Source: Chloroflexota bacterium
GTDB taxonomy: Bacteria; Chloroflexota; Anaerolineae; Anaerolineales; Anaerolineaceae
Direction: 5' to 3'
Length of the DNA stretch: 64,000 bases
Assembly: GCA_016838895.1 (NCBI GenBank)
Contig: JAEKNU010000004.1
Span: 1-64,000, forward strand
Both the position numbers and the translations under genes were made by a program. The notes beneath the pieces were generated by a model. That model worked only from the letters and a program-made list of their open reading frames with translations. It was not told the origin of the DNA and did no database searches. This document shows, one piece after another, positions 8,176-17,191 of the stretch. The stretch's first letter is position 1; every line of letters begins with the position of its first letter.

Positions 8176-8750
8176 TCGCGTTTATATCGGGTGAGGTGAT
8201 TGATGTTTTGGAATCATCATTGGTGGTCAATTTGCAGGGCGTTGGTATTCAGGTTTTTACAACAAATGAAGTACTTGCCAAAACCAAAGCAGGAGATCTT
8301 GTTCAATTGCACACCATCTTGATTGTACGTGAAGATTCATTGACCCTGTATGGCTACCGTACAAAATCAGAAAAGGAATTATTCCATCTTTTGATTGGGG
8401 TAAATGGCGTTGGTCCTCGTCTAGCAAATACGATTTTATCAACGATGAGCGTAGAAGCCATACGCCAGGCAATTCAACAGGAAGATGCATTGTTGATCAG
8501 CCGCGTACCAGGCATTGGCAAGAAAACAGCGCAAAAGATCATACTTCAATTACAAGGCACTTTCGAGGGAAGCTTTGGTGAACTGGATCAACAGACATTG
8601 GTTGATCATCAGATGTTGGCAGACGCGCTGACATCATTAGGGTACAGTGTCATTGAAGCGCAAACAGCTATCCAGGCAATGCCAAAAGATCGGCCGGCTG
8701 AAATTGAAGAACAAATACGCATTGCATTGAAGTATTTATCTGGTGAATAA
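8172..8750 (+). CDS. ruvA: Holliday junction branch migration complex subunit RuvA
   Basis: Binds the four-way junction as a tetramer and loads the RuvB motor. At 192 residues it has an N-terminal OB fold (about 1-62, ISGEVIDVLESSLVVNLQGV), two helix-hairpin-helix motifs (LLIGVNGVGPRLANTIL and LISRVPGIGKKTAQKI), and a small C-terminal domain III. The ATG overlaps the preceding stop. ruvB, which often follows, is absent here and must be elsewhere. Confidence 0.97.
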   Translation: MIAFISGEVIDVLESSLVVNLQGVGIQVFTTNEVLAKTKAGDLVQLHTILIVREDSLTLYGYRTKSEKELFHLLIGVNGVGPRLANTILSTMSVEAIRQAIQQEDALLISRVPGIGKKTAQKIILQLQGTFEGSFGELDQQTLVDHQMLADALTSLGYSVIEAQTAIQAMPKDRPAEIEEQIRIALKYLSGE

Positions 8751-8756
8751 TATGAG

Positions 8757-8788
8757 CACTCTGTTGAGAATATCAGCAGAGTGTTTTT
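8757..8788 (+). terminator. Terminator of the yebC-ruvA operon
   Basis: CACTCTGTTGA (8757-8767) pairs with TCAGCAGAGTG (8773-8783, one T-G pair) around GAATA and is followed by TTTTT. It lies 7 bases after the ruvA stop. Confidence 0.88.
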
Positions 8789-8919
8789 ATATATGAAGCT
8801 TTTCGATAAATCGTATGAAACCCTTGCCATGTATAGGGTTATATCAAATGAAAAGAAAATTTAATTCACATTAATAATGATTTATTACGCATCGAAAGTT
8901 TTGAATCTGTATAATTATT

Positions 8920-8925
8920 GAGTGC
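8920..8925 (+). promoter_or_regulatory. Candidate -10 box ahead of the MFS transporter
   Basis: A perfect TATAAT lies in the gene-free stretch 8789-9019 that precedes the transporter, about 95 bases before its ATG. No good -35 is present. Apart from this I see nothing in the gap; a long leader is possible but has no recognisable riboswitch. Confidence 0.35.
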
Positions 8926-9019
8926 TTGAAAAGATATATTCGGAAGAAGTTTATTCTGGTATATCAAATACAGACAATTGATTTGAGTTATTCATTAATC
9001 ATTTGAGGAGATTATGTAA

Positions 9020-10372
9020 ATGAGTGCACAGATAAGCGAAGAACAAAAAAGCTCCGAAAAAAGCGCCAAAGACCAAAAAGAGCACAAGCGAGCCATTAAT
9101 GCCTGGACGATGTATGATTGGGGCAATTCGGCTTTCGCAACAACCATTATGGCTGCTGTTCTGCCTGTATATTATGCCTCTGTAGCAGCAGAAAGTCTGG
9201 CGCCACATGTTGCTACTGCATATTGGGGGTTCACCTCATCCATTGCGGCATTACTTGCTGCTATCATCAGTCCAATTTTGGGTGCGGTTGCTGATTTCAA
9301 AGGGTCCAAAAAACGGTTCCTGACGATTTTCATGATCATCGGTGTTACTGCTACTGCGTTGCTGTACTTTATTCAATCCGGTGATTGGCTACTGGCTTCG
9401 ATCTTTTTTGTATTTGGTAATGTGGGTTTTGCAGGCAGTTTAGTATATTACGATGCATTACTACCCCATATTGCTGAGCCAGACGAGATGGATGCAGTAT
9501 CGTCCAAGGGTTATGCAATGGGTTATATCGGCGGTGGCATTTTACTTGCCGTGAACCTGGCCATGATTATGGTGCTTCCTGAGATCATTCCTGGTCTGGA
9601 TGCCGGATTGATGACCCGTTTAAGTTTTATCACAGTCGCAATTTGGTGGTTTGTTTTTACGCTGCCATTGTTATTGCGTGTCAAAGAACCTGTTCGACGG
9701 ATTGAAGCCTCAGAAGCTGGATATTCACCGCTCAAAGCCAGTTTTACTCGTCTTTATCATACGTTCAAGAGCATTCGTAAATATCGTGAATTATCCATGG
9801 GCTTATTGGCTTTCTGGGTTTATTCGAATGGTATTGGTACCATCATCGTTATGGCTACCATATACGGCTCAGAATTAGGCTTTTCACAAACCACCTTGAT
9901 TGGCACTTTGTTAATGGTTCAGTTTTTGGCCGCTCCTTTTGCTTTCCTTTTTGGCTGGCTTTCAAAAAAGATGGGCACGAAACGATCCATATATCTGAGT
10001 CTGGGCATTTACAGTGTGATTGCCATCGCTGGCTATTTCCTCTATCAGGAATGGCAATTCTGGGCATTAGGTGCGGCAGTGGCAACAGTGCAGGGTGGTG
10101 CTCAATCGCTTAGCCGTTCGCTGATTGGCAAAATGATGCCGAAAAGCAAATCAGCTGAATTCTTTGCTTTTTTCAGCGTTTTCGAAAAATTTTCTTCCAT
10201 TCTTGGACCAGCACTTTTTGGTGTGATATCTACAATTATGGGAGAATCCCGTTTGAGTATCGTTTCTCTGATTATCTTCTTCGCACTGGGTATCTTTTTG
10301 TTGACCAAGGTAGATGTGGATAAGGGGATTGCTGTAGCTGAACAAGAAGAACTTGAAATGATTGCTGTATAG
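9020..10372 (+). CDS. MFS transporter of the UMF1/Atg22-like family
   Basis: A 450-residue inner-membrane protein with a charged cytoplasmic N-terminus (about 1-25) and about 12 hydrophobic segments in the 6+6 arrangement of the major facilitator superfamily. The sequence INAWTMYDWGNSAFATTI right before the first membrane segment is typical of the Atg22/UMF1 subfamily. A major facilitator A-like loop motif (KKMGTKRSIY) occurs in the second half. The yeast homologue exports amino acids from the vacuole; bacterial substrates are mostly unknown. The ATG follows GAGGAG (9005-9010). Single gene with a strong terminator. Confidence 0.88.
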   Translation: MSAQISEEQKSSEKSAKDQKEHKRAINAWTMYDWGNSAFATTIMAAVLPVYYASVAAESLAPHVATAYWGFTSSIAALLAAIISPILGAVADFKGSKKRFLTIFMIIGVTATALLYFIQSGDWLLASIFFVFGNVGFAGSLVYYDALLPHIAEPDEMDAVSSKGYAMGYIGGGILLAVNLAMIMVLPEIIPGLDAGLMTRLSFITVAIWWFVFTLPLLLRVKEPVRRIEASEAGYSPLKASFTRLYHTFKSIRKYRELSMGLLAFWVYSNGIGTIIVMATIYGSELGFSQTTLIGTLLMVQFLAAPFAFLFGWLSKKMGTKRSIYLSLGIYSVIAIAGYFLYQEWQFWALGAAVATVQGGAQSLSRSLIGKMMPKSKSAEFFAFFSVFEKFSSILGPALFGVISTIMGESRLSIVSLIIFFALGIFLLTKVDVDKGIAVAEQEELEMIAV

Positions 10373-10407
10373 TTGTCAATAAAATAATTGCTGAAAAACG
10401 CTATTGC

Positions 10408-10443
10408 AGGCTGTTATCCCATCTGGATAACAGCCTTTTTTTG
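10408..10443 (+). terminator. Terminator after the MFS gene
   Basis: A perfect 12-bp stem AGGCTGTTATCC/GGATAACAGCCT with loop CATCT is followed by a run of T (10436-10442), 35 bases after the stop codon. Confidence 0.93.
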
Positions 10444-10584
10444 TATATTTGTGCAAAAGTTTATTTTTAATTCTTCTCGTGCAATAAGCAACTTTTATCT
10501 GTTAAGAGCATCTCACAACAAGTACAAAAATGAGTAGATAGAATATGAGCAGAAAATAATATATGGAAAATATTTTCTATTATC

Positions 10585-10593
10585 TGGTATAAT
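10585..10593 (+). promoter_or_regulatory. Extended -10 promoter of uvrA
   Basis: TCTGGTATAAT ends at 10593, 34 bases before the first uvrA ATG. The same 11 bases are found at ssrA. No -35 consensus lies 16-18 bases upstream. I saw no recognisable SOS (LexA) box in the 10441-10627 gap, but the Chloroflexi box is not well known to me. Confidence 0.55.
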
Positions 10594-10627
10594 TAGTACT
10601 GTTTATTTTGTAAGATCAAGTAAAGAG

Positions 10628-13528
10628 ATGGATAAAAATATGAAGAATGTAATAAAAGTGATTGGCGCCCGCCAGCATAATTTAAAGAATATTAATGTTG
10701 AGATTCCCCGAGATCAATTAGTTGTCATTACAGGTTTATCCGGCTCTGGGAAATCCTCTCTGGCATTTGACACCATTTTCGCAGAAGGGCAGCGCCGCTA
10801 CGTGGAATCTCTTTCGGCATATGCACGGCAATTCCTGGGTCAGATGGAGAAACCAGATGTAGATTTGATAGAGGGCTTATCGCCGGCTGTATCCATTGAT
10901 CAGAAAGCTACATCACGCAATCCCCGTTCGACGGTTGGAACTGTTACTGAAATTTATGACCATTTGCGATTATTATTTGCCCGCATTGGTATTCCTCATT
11001 GTCCGGTTTGTGGGCGAGAAGTGGTTAAACAATCGGCTCAGGAAATTGTTGAACAGGTTGAGAAGCTTGCAGATGATACCCGAATCCTGATCATGGCACC
11101 GCTTGTACAAGGCAGAAAGGGAACATATCAGAGTGTATTGGATGAAATTCGTAAAGCCGGATTTCTCCGAGTGCGTGTAGATGGCATTGTTTATAACATT
11201 GATGACGATATTCAGATGGATCGATACAAAAAACATGATATTGATGCGGTAGTGGATCGCTTTATTATTCGAAAACATGATGATGAAGAAGCAGAAAGTG
11301 CGGATCGGACTCGTTTAACGGATTCCATAGAAACGGCTTTAAAAATAGGTGAGGGATTCTTGCGAGTCCATCAAATGTTGGATGATGGTGGGGAAGATTT
11401 GCTATTTTCTGAACATTTTACTTGCCCTGAACATGGCATTAGTATATCTGAGATTGAACCGCGGACTTTTTCGTTTAATACGCCACATGGTGCCTGTCCG
11501 GATTGTCAGGGGCTGGGCAGCAAACTTGAGATTGACCCCCAATTACTTGTACCAGATGAACGAATCTCCTTGAGTGAAGGTGCGATTACCTCCATGGAAT
11601 GGAATCGCAAGGATGACAGCGGTTATTACTGGCAAATGTTAAAATCGACTTGTAAAGCGTATGGCGTAGATATGGATGCTCCGTTTTCAAGCCTGGATGA
11701 AGCCAGCAGAAAGGTCATTTTCTTCGGAACGGGAAAAGAAGAAATAATTATTCGCCTGGAAGGCAAGAACGGCAGATTCTCTGAATTTAATACTACATTT
11801 GAGGGAGTCATCAATAATCTCCAGCGGCGATATCGAGAAACGAATTCTGATTATATTCGCAATAAAATTAACTCATATATGAATGATCGTAAATGTCCAA
11901 CCTGTCACGGTGACCGCTTACGTCCAGAAGCTATCGCTGTAACTGTTGCTGAAAAGAATATTATTGAAGTAACCGCATGGCCAGTTTCAACCACTTTACA
12001 CTGGGTAGAGAAGCTGGAAAACTCCAAAAATGAATTAAATGAACGTCAAAAATTGATTTCTGAAAGAGTTCTGAAGGAAATTGAAAACCGACTGGGCTTC
12101 CTTGTGGATGTAGGGCTGGAATATCTGACATTGAATCGTAGTGCAGCTACTTTGTCCGGTGGTGAAGCACAACGTATTCGTCTGGCAACACAAGTCGGTA
12201 GTCGCTTAATGGGTGTATTATATGTTCTTGATGAACCTTCGATTGGTTTGCATCCACGAGATAATGATCGACTTTTAAAAACATTAAAAGGGTTAAGGGA
12301 TTTAGGAAATACTGTTTTGGTGGTTGAACATGATGAGGATACGATGTTGGAATCTGACTGGATTATTGATATGGGTCCTGGCGCAGGTGAACATGGCGGC
12401 ATGGTAATTGCTGAAGGACCTGTAGATAAAATCATTACTGATCCAAATTCACTCACTGGAGCATATTTATCACGGCGCATGCAAGTACCATTACCAGAAA
12501 AAAGACGAAAAGGGAATGGTAAACGACTGCTTATCTTTGGTGCCGAAGAAAACAATTTGAAGAAAATTGATGTTGATATTCCATTGGGAAATCTAGTTTG
12601 TATTACAGGTGTTTCGGGTTCCGGTAAATCGACATTAATCGTAGATATTTTGTATCAATCATTGGCCAGAACATTAAATCGAGCTCAAACTAATCCTGGG
12701 AAGCATACCCAAATTGATGGTACCGAACATCTGGATAAAATAATCAATATTGATCAATCACCTATAGGACGAACGCCACGCTCAAATCCGGGAACATATA
12801 CCGGGGTTTATGATGAAATCCGCAAGATATTTGCTGAACTACCAGATAGTAAAATGCGTGGGTACAAAGCCGGTAGATTTTCATTCAATGTTCATGGTGG
12901 CAGGTGTGAATCCTGTCAGGGCCAGGGCCAATTAAAGATTGAGATGCAATTTTTGCCAGATATCTATGTGCCATGTGATGTTTGCCATGGAGCAAGATTT
13001 AATCGGGAAACATTGCAAATAAAATTTAAAGGGATGAGTATCTCGGATATATTAAATTCAACAATCGAGAATGGCCTTGAAATATTTAATGCATTCCCTG
13101 CGATTGTACGGAAATTGGAAACCTTAATAGATGTTGGATTGGGTTATATTCGTATAGGCCAACCGGCGCCTACGTTATCCGGGGGAGAAGCACAACGCGT
13201 TAAACTATCCAAAGAATTATCGCGAAAGGCTACAGGTAAAACAATCTATGTACTAGACGAACCATCCGTTGGCTTGCATGCTGCTGATGTGCATCGTTTA
13301 ATCTCTGTTATTCAACGTCTGGTGGATTCAGGGAATACAGTATTGATTATTGAGCACAATCCGGATATTATTAAGGTTGCGGATTATATTATTGATTTGG
13401 GTCCGGAAGGTGGGGATAAAGGTGGAGAAATCATTGCCGTTGGAACGCCAGAAGAAATTTGCGATAATGAAAAATCATATACAGGAAAATATTTAAAACG
13501 CTATCTTACCCAAAATCATGATATTTAA
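10628..13528 (+). CDS. uvrA: Excinuclease ABC subunit A (UvrA)
   Basis: The damage-sensing ATPase of nucleotide excision repair; it dimerises and loads UvrB. It has two ABC cassettes in 966 residues, slightly longer than the usual 940-950. The Walker A motifs are GLSGSGKSSLAFDT (about 36) and GVSGSGKSTLIVDI (about 660). The signatures LSGGEAQRIRLA and LSGGEAQRVKLS and two D-loops (VLDEPSIGLH, VLDEPSVGLH) are present. Zinc-binding CxxC pairs appear at CPVCGRE, CPDCQGLG, CPTCHGD, CESCQGQG and CDVCHGAR. Start choice: ATG 10628 touches the AAGAG box, so ATG 10640 with 12-base spacing is an alternative. uvrB and uvrC are not nearby. Confidence 0.98.
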   Translation: MDKNMKNVIKVIGARQHNLKNINVEIPRDQLVVITGLSGSGKSSLAFDTIFAEGQRRYVESLSAYARQFLGQMEKPDVDLIEGLSPAVSIDQKATSRNPRSTVGTVTEIYDHLRLLFARIGIPHCPVCGREVVKQSAQEIVEQVEKLADDTRILIMAPLVQGRKGTYQSVLDEIRKAGFLRVRVDGIVYNIDDDIQMDRYKKHDIDAVVDRFIIRKHDDEEAESADRTRLTDSIETALKIGEGFLRVHQMLDDGGEDLLFSEHFTCPEHGISISEIEPRTFSFNTPHGACPDCQGLGSKLEIDPQLLVPDERISLSEGAITSMEWNRKDDSGYYWQMLKSTCKAYGVDMDAPFSSLDEASRKVIFFGTGKEEIIIRLEGKNGRFSEFNTTFEGVINNLQRRYRETNSDYIRNKINSYMNDRKCPTCHGDRLRPEAIAVTVAEKNIIEVTAWPVSTTLHWVEKLENSKNELNERQKLISERVLKEIENRLGFLVDVGLEYLTLNRSAATLSGGEAQRIRLATQVGSRLMGVLYVLDEPSIGLHPRDNDRLLKTLKGLRDLGNTVLVVEHDEDTMLESDWIIDMGPGAGEHGGMVIAEGPVDKIITDPNSLTGAYLSRRMQVPLPEKRRKGNGKRLLIFGAEENNLKKIDVDIPLGNLVCITGVSGSGKSTLIVDILYQSLARTLNRAQTNPGKHTQIDGTEHLDKIINIDQSPIGRTPRSNPGTYTGVYDEIRKIFAELPDSKMRGYKAGRFSFNVHGGRCESCQGQGQLKIEMQFLPDIYVPCDVCHGARFNRETLQIKFKGMSISDILNSTIENGLEIFNAFPAIVRKLETLIDVGLGYIRIGQPAPTLSGGEAQRVKLSKELSRKATGKTIYVLDEPSVGLHAADVHRLISVIQRLVDSGNTVLIIEHNPDIIKVADYIIDLGPEGGDKGGEIIAVGTPEEICDNEKSYTGKYLKRYLTQNHDI

Positions 13529-13626
13529 TTGGCTGATCTGCTGGTTTAGGGTTAAAATCAATATGTTTTAGACATATAAAATATAAATTTGGGATGATAA
13601 TCTTTTAAAAGATAAAGGGTGAAACA

Positions 13627-14343
13627 ATGACAAAAAAAGAAAACCCTCAAAAATTTATTTCCTCCTATCGAAAGCAGCAAAAGTTTTTGCCTTATATGGC
13701 AGCTTTAGCAGTTCTGTTAGTTACTGTAGGCCTGATAATCCTTTTTGTCTGGCTGACAGGTCCAAATCGTGGGAGTGGTATATCGTTATTTGCGACGGAT
13801 ACGCCCACACCAACTGAAACATCGGTACCCACTGAAATACCACCAACAGCAACAGAATCACTGGTTCCTACAGAAACGCTGGTACCAACTGAGACAATTA
13901 CATATACCCCAAGCGGACCATTTCAATACGTCGTTCAAGAGAATGACACCTGTTGGGATATTGCTTCAAAATTTGAAGTTGATATAAATGTGTTGTTGGC
14001 GATCAATAGTTTCACAGATTGTCCAATTCAACCTCAGGATACGATTTGGATACCAGCCAAGGATCAGGAATTGCCTACTGAGACACCAATTCCGTTGGAT
14101 ATGCCACGAGGTACCAAAGTGGACTATACTGTGAAAACTGGTGATACGATCCAATCAATTGCATCAAAATTTAATTCTACGATTGATCAAATTATTGCGT
14201 TGAATGATTTGGAAGATGCCAATAGTATTAATGCCGGGCAATTGTTGGTGATCCCGGTGAATATTGCAACGGCGACACCAACATTAGCTGCGAGTAGTAC
14301 GCCTAATTTAATTGTTGCCACAGAAGAACCTACCGCAAATTAA
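13627..14343 (+). CDS. Membrane-anchored protein with two LysM domains
   Basis: A 238-residue protein with one N-terminal membrane segment (about 24-43) after a basic cytoplasmic tail, so most of it lies outside the cell. A Thr/Pro/Glu-rich linker (about 57-96, many TPTE or VPTE units) leads to two LysM modules, about 98-143 (YVVQENDTCWDIASKFEV) and about 165-211 (YTVKTGDTIQSIASKFNS). A second Thr-rich tail ends the protein. LysM modules bind N-acetylglucosamine in peptidoglycan, so a cell-wall role is likely. No catalytic domain is present. The ATG follows AAGGGTG at 6 bases. It converges with queG. Confidence 0.88.
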   Translation: MTKKENPQKFISSYRKQQKFLPYMAALAVLLVTVGLIILFVWLTGPNRGSGISLFATDTPTPTETSVPTEIPPTATESLVPTETLVPTETITYTPSGPFQYVVQENDTCWDIASKFEVDINVLLAINSFTDCPIQPQDTIWIPAKDQELPTETPIPLDMPRGTKVDYTVKTGDTIQSIASKFNSTIDQIIALNDLEDANSINAGQLLVIPVNIATATPTLAASSTPNLIVATEEPTAN

Positions 14344-14363
14344 ATTAACACTATACAAAAAAA

Positions 14364-14390
14364 GGGAGCTGACTCTAGCTCCCTTTTTGC
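14364..14390. terminator. Bidirectional terminator between the LysM gene and queG
   Basis: GGGAGCT pairs with AGCTCCC around GACTCT, with A7 before and T5 after, so it works on both strands. The TAG stop of queG (14375-14377) lies in the loop and first stem base. Confidence 0.9.
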
Positions 14391-15445
14391 TTTAAATATT
14401 TTTCAAGAAGAAATAATTGTTCTTCCAGATAAGTTTCAGGCATACTAACGGAAATCTGATGCATCAGAGATCGGCTTTGATCAGTATTTGAATTTGCCAG
14501 TCGGATCATGCAATTTCGAAGAAACCCCAGTTTTCCGGCTCTACGAATTGCTCGATGCGCAAAATAGCGATGAAAAGAATCAAGCAATTTTGGTAGATTT
14601 TTCTTGATATCAAAAATCTGTGGCTTTTTATCCGGAAAGAATTCTTCCATTCTTGGCTCTAGCTTCGCGTTCGCATTCCATGGACATACAGCCAGGCAAA
14701 TATCACAACCAAAAATTCGATTATCAATAGCTTGAAAAAAATCTTCAGAGATTAATCCGCGATGTTCAATTGTTAAGTAGGATAAACAGCGATTTGCATC
14801 GATTGTTCGATTAGCGTTGATACAGTTGGTAGGGCATGCATCAATACATTTTGTGCATTTCCCGCAATAATCCTGAAGGCTCTGTTTATCTGGGAGAAAT
14901 GGTATATCAACCAATATCTCACAAAGAAACATTGCTGATCCAAATTCAGGATTGGTAAACATACTATTCTTTGCGATCCAACCCAAACCTGCCTGAATGG
15001 CCAGTTCACGCTCAGCCAGTGGTGTTGCATCAATTGCACTGATCCATTGAATTTTCCGGGTTGTTTTCTCGGATATTATTATCATCAGTTTTTGGATTTT
15101 TTGAGATAAAACCTGATGATAATCTTCACCATATGCATAAGATGAAATTATTCCGGAATGATCATTTGGCAATGGTTCTTCAGCTCGTTTTGCAGGATTT
15201 GGAAAAAGTGCTCCTAACGATATGATAGATTTGCAGGCGCTAAAAATATGCGAAGGGTTTTGGTGTGCGTATAGTGTTTTCGGGTTTGCCAAATACTTCA
15301 TCCCGGAATTTTGTCCGGAGTCAATCCATTCTTGATATTTATCAATATCCATATTTGTTGGGGATGAAAATCCAATGACGCAAAAGCCGAGGTTTATTGC
15401 CTCGGCTTTGATGGTTTGTTTTAAAAGGTCAAGCTCACTCGACAT
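14375..15445 (-). CDS. queG: Epoxyqueuosine reductase
   Basis: Makes the last step of queuosine synthesis, reducing epoxyqueuosine to queuosine in the anticodon of tRNAs with GUN anticodons, using a cobalamin cofactor and two [4Fe-4S] clusters. The 356-residue protein contains DATPLAERELAIQAGLGWI near residue 138, typical of QueG, and the two ferredoxin-like cluster motifs CGKCTKCIDACPTNC and CDICLAVCPWN. The short helical repeat tail (about 290-356) matches the long QueG form. The start overlaps the upstream lipoprotein stop by 11 bases and lacks a Shine-Dalgarno, suggesting coupling. It is a B12 enzyme, so the cell is expected to have access to cobalamin, in line with the riboswitch on metE. 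Confidence 0.95.
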   Translation of the reverse strand: MSSELDLLKQTIKAEAINLGFCVIGFSSPTNMDIDKYQEWIDSGQNSGMKYLANPKTLYAHQNPSHIFSACKSIISLGALFPNPAKRAEEPLPNDHSGIISSYAYGEDYHQVLSQKIQKLMIIISEKTTRKIQWISAIDATPLAERELAIQAGLGWIAKNSMFTNPEFGSAMFLCEILVDIPFLPDKQSLQDYCGKCTKCIDACPTNCINANRTIDANRCLSYLTIEHRGLISEDFFQAIDNRIFGCDICLAVCPWNANAKLEPRMEEFFPDKKPQIFDIKKNLPKLLDSFHRYFAHRAIRRAGKLGFLRNCMIRLANSNTDQSRSLMHQISVSMPETYLEEQLFLLEKYLKQKGS

Positions 15446-16091
15446 TAATGATTAACCAGAATGAGAGAATGGCAGCACCATTGTTATCGACCATTTCCCA
15501 ATAGGATGTATGTTTTCCGCCTTGCCCAGGTGCAACATAATCAACGGTGAAATCAATCGTGCGACCTCTATCAACCAGATCACTAATCATGATCTGAGTT
15601 TGTTGAGGTTCCAAGTCACCGCCAACGAAACGAATGTAATATCCCATTGTCCAATTTTTGGTGCTGTTATTTAGAATTGTAAAGACTGCATCAAATGATT
15701 CACCAGGTGAGAACGTCGTATTATCATAAGGGGTTTGTTTGGTTAATCTGGCTGGTCCCCAGGTTGCTGTTGGAGCAACATAAGTGTAAGAAGAAGCTGG
15801 CTTCTTCGTTGACATTGGGGTAAATGATGGAATCGCAACTGCATCTGCTGAAGTTGGTTCGGCTGTTGCTGTTATGACCCATGGTGTATTTGTTGGAGGT
15901 TGAATGGACTCAACAGTGGGATTAGCCAACGCCTCTTGTGTACCAACTTCACGCATTGCGATGGCAACTTCAGTGCGGATAATACTCATATCCATGGTTG
16001 GTGCAGGTGCTTGCTGTGGTGTTGTACAGGCTGTTATGGTAAGTGTAAAAATGAACATCAAGACTGTATAGAACAGGTATTTGTTTTTCAT
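15435..16091 (-). CDS. Lipoprotein with a C-terminal NBR1-type Ig-like domain
   Basis: The start was moved to the ATG at 16091, which follows GGAGG at 6 bases; the longer frame to 16127 lacks a ribosome site. The 218-residue product begins with a lipoprotein signal peptide and lipobox TITAC. A Thr/Pro-rich linker follows, and a C-terminal beta-sandwich (about 115-218, with FDAVFTILNNSTKNWT and SYWEMVDNNG) resembles the NBR1 central Ig-like domain. After the lipid-attachment Cys it carries IIRTEVAIAMREVGTQEAL, a segment shared with the next lipoprotein. It should sit on the outer face of the membrane. Binding partner unknown. Confidence 0.85.
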   Translation of the reverse strand: MKNKYLFYTVLMFIFTLTITACTTPQQAPAPTMDMSIIRTEVAIAMREVGTQEALANPTVESIQPPTNTPWVITATAEPTSADAVAIPSFTPMSTKKPASSYTYVAPTATWGPARLTKQTPYDNTTFSPGESFDAVFTILNNSTKNWTMGYYIRFVGGDLEPQQTQIMISDLVDRGRTIDFTVDYVAPGQGGKHTSYWEMVDNNGAAILSFWLIINVE

Positions 16092-16391
16092 AGGTTTCCT
16101 CCAGGAATTGTTTGCGAATGGTCTCAAACATTCCGTTCACTGATTTTCATATGGGTGAGTGAATCTGTCAAGTCTTACATTGAATATTTTCAACTGCTGA
16201 TCATCTACCTAATTTTTATTATATCGTTATAAATTACAATGAAATATCAATCATGATTCATTAATTATTAATGTACTCTCTTTCTTATACCGGTACTTAA
16301 AATAATATTACCAAATAATAAAGGGCTCCCCTTTTCTTCTTGGACAGCCCTTCGTGACTCATTTCTCTTTATTGTTGGAAATAGTCATCTA
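16092..16391. other. 300-base gap between two lipoprotein genes
   Basis: The gap holds the GGAGG ribosome site of the downstream lipoprotein and a minus-strand candidate -10 TATAAT (complement at 16218-16223). The terminator of the upstream lipoprotein gene is at 16321-16352. I see no conserved gene; the plus-strand frame running in from 15900 is a shadow. Confidence 0.6.
16313..16352 (-). terminator. Terminator after the second NBR1-Ig lipoprotein gene
   Basis: On the minus strand AAGGGCT (complement 16346-16352) pairs with AGCCCTT (16321-16327), and an inner CC/GG pair tightens the loop. TATTATTT follows. Confidence 0.7.
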
Positions 16392-17093
16392 CTAGTCAGG
16401 TGGAAAATCATTTATAACTTCAATTTGAATTGTCAATACCTGGAAATTTACACCATCAGGATTGGTTAGTACCCAAACGCTTTCATATTTTCCAGAATCA
16501 TCAGGATATGACGCAACAATTTTTAATGCAGCCTGTTCTCCTGGTGCTACCGAAATATCTTTTGGAAAACTAAATTCAGTTTCATTTCGGAAAAACTTAT
16601 CACCTACATAATAACGCAGTTTATAGGAATCATTCCAGGTGGTTGTTCCAGTATTTTCAACGGTCCAAAATATGTCAAAAAAAAGGGGTACCTCCTCTGC
16701 ATTGCGTAAATAAAACTTTGTTCCATCATCGGGTTCCTGAGAAATCCATTGCGCTTTGTCGCCGGTATTGACGGCTCCAACAACATTGCCGGTCGCTTGA
16801 GTAGCAACGGGTTGAACAGCAGAAGTCGCAATACTAGGCAGTGTTGCCTGAGCCAGAGTGGTTGTTGGTGCTAGGGTATTTGTTGGCAATGGTGTTTCAG
16901 TTGGTACAGGTGTTTCGGTAGGATTAAATAATGCTTCCTGCGTCATTTGCGCAAATGCTGTTTCAAGAGCTTCAGTTTTGATCAAATTCGTATCAACTGT
17001 AGGCTCGGCAGGGGCGCTGGGTCCGCAAGCACTTATGCTGACTGCAATCAGAAGCACAATCAAGCTTAAAAGTACTTTATTTTTGGATTTCAT
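16392..17093 (-). CDS. Second lipoprotein with NBR1-type Ig-like domain
   Basis: The start was placed at the ATG at 17093, behind GGAGG at 5 bases, giving 233 residues that begin MKSKNKVLLSLIVLLIAVSI and have the lipobox ISAC. The Cys is followed by a segment close to that of its neighbour (LIKTEALETAFAQMTQEAL then NPT), a Thr/Pro-rich linker, and a C-terminal Ig-like domain (about 115-225) with FFDIFWTVENTGTTTWNDSY, the NBR1-type core. It is a paralogue of the preceding lipoprotein and is likely surface-exposed. Function unknown. Confidence 0.85.
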   Translation of the reverse strand: MKSKNKVLLSLIVLLIAVSISACGPSAPAEPTVDTNLIKTEALETAFAQMTQEALFNPTETPVPTETPLPTNTLAPTTTLAQATLPSIATSAVQPVATQATGNVVGAVNTGDKAQWISQEPDDGTKFYLRNAEEVPLFFDIFWTVENTGTTTWNDSYKLRYYVGDKFFRNETEFSFPKDISVAPGEQAALKIVASYPDDSGKYESVWVLTNPDGVNFQVLTIQIEVINDFPPD

Positions 17094-17191
17094 ATCAACC
17101 TCCAAGAGATTATCATTTTCAATGTTATTGTTTTCATATTTCAATCAATAATTTTACTATAAAAACGGAAATCTTACGGTATTAAAAAAAA

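Noticed and set aside
12046-12555. Minus-strand ORF of 169 codons
   Set aside because: It lies inside uvrA, whose conserved motifs fill this stretch on the other strand. The translation is rich in Ser/Pro/Arg, typical of an antisense shadow.
13801-13920. ACT/CCA-rich stretch that looks like a short DNA repeat
   Set aside because: It codes for the Thr/Pro/Glu linker of the LysM protein; the repeats are irregular and follow codon phase, so not a CRISPR or satellite.
15900-16232. Plus-strand ORF of 110 codons over the gap at 16.1 kb
   Set aside because: It is mostly antisense to the lipoprotein signal region, Cys/His-rich without pattern, and has no ribosome site.
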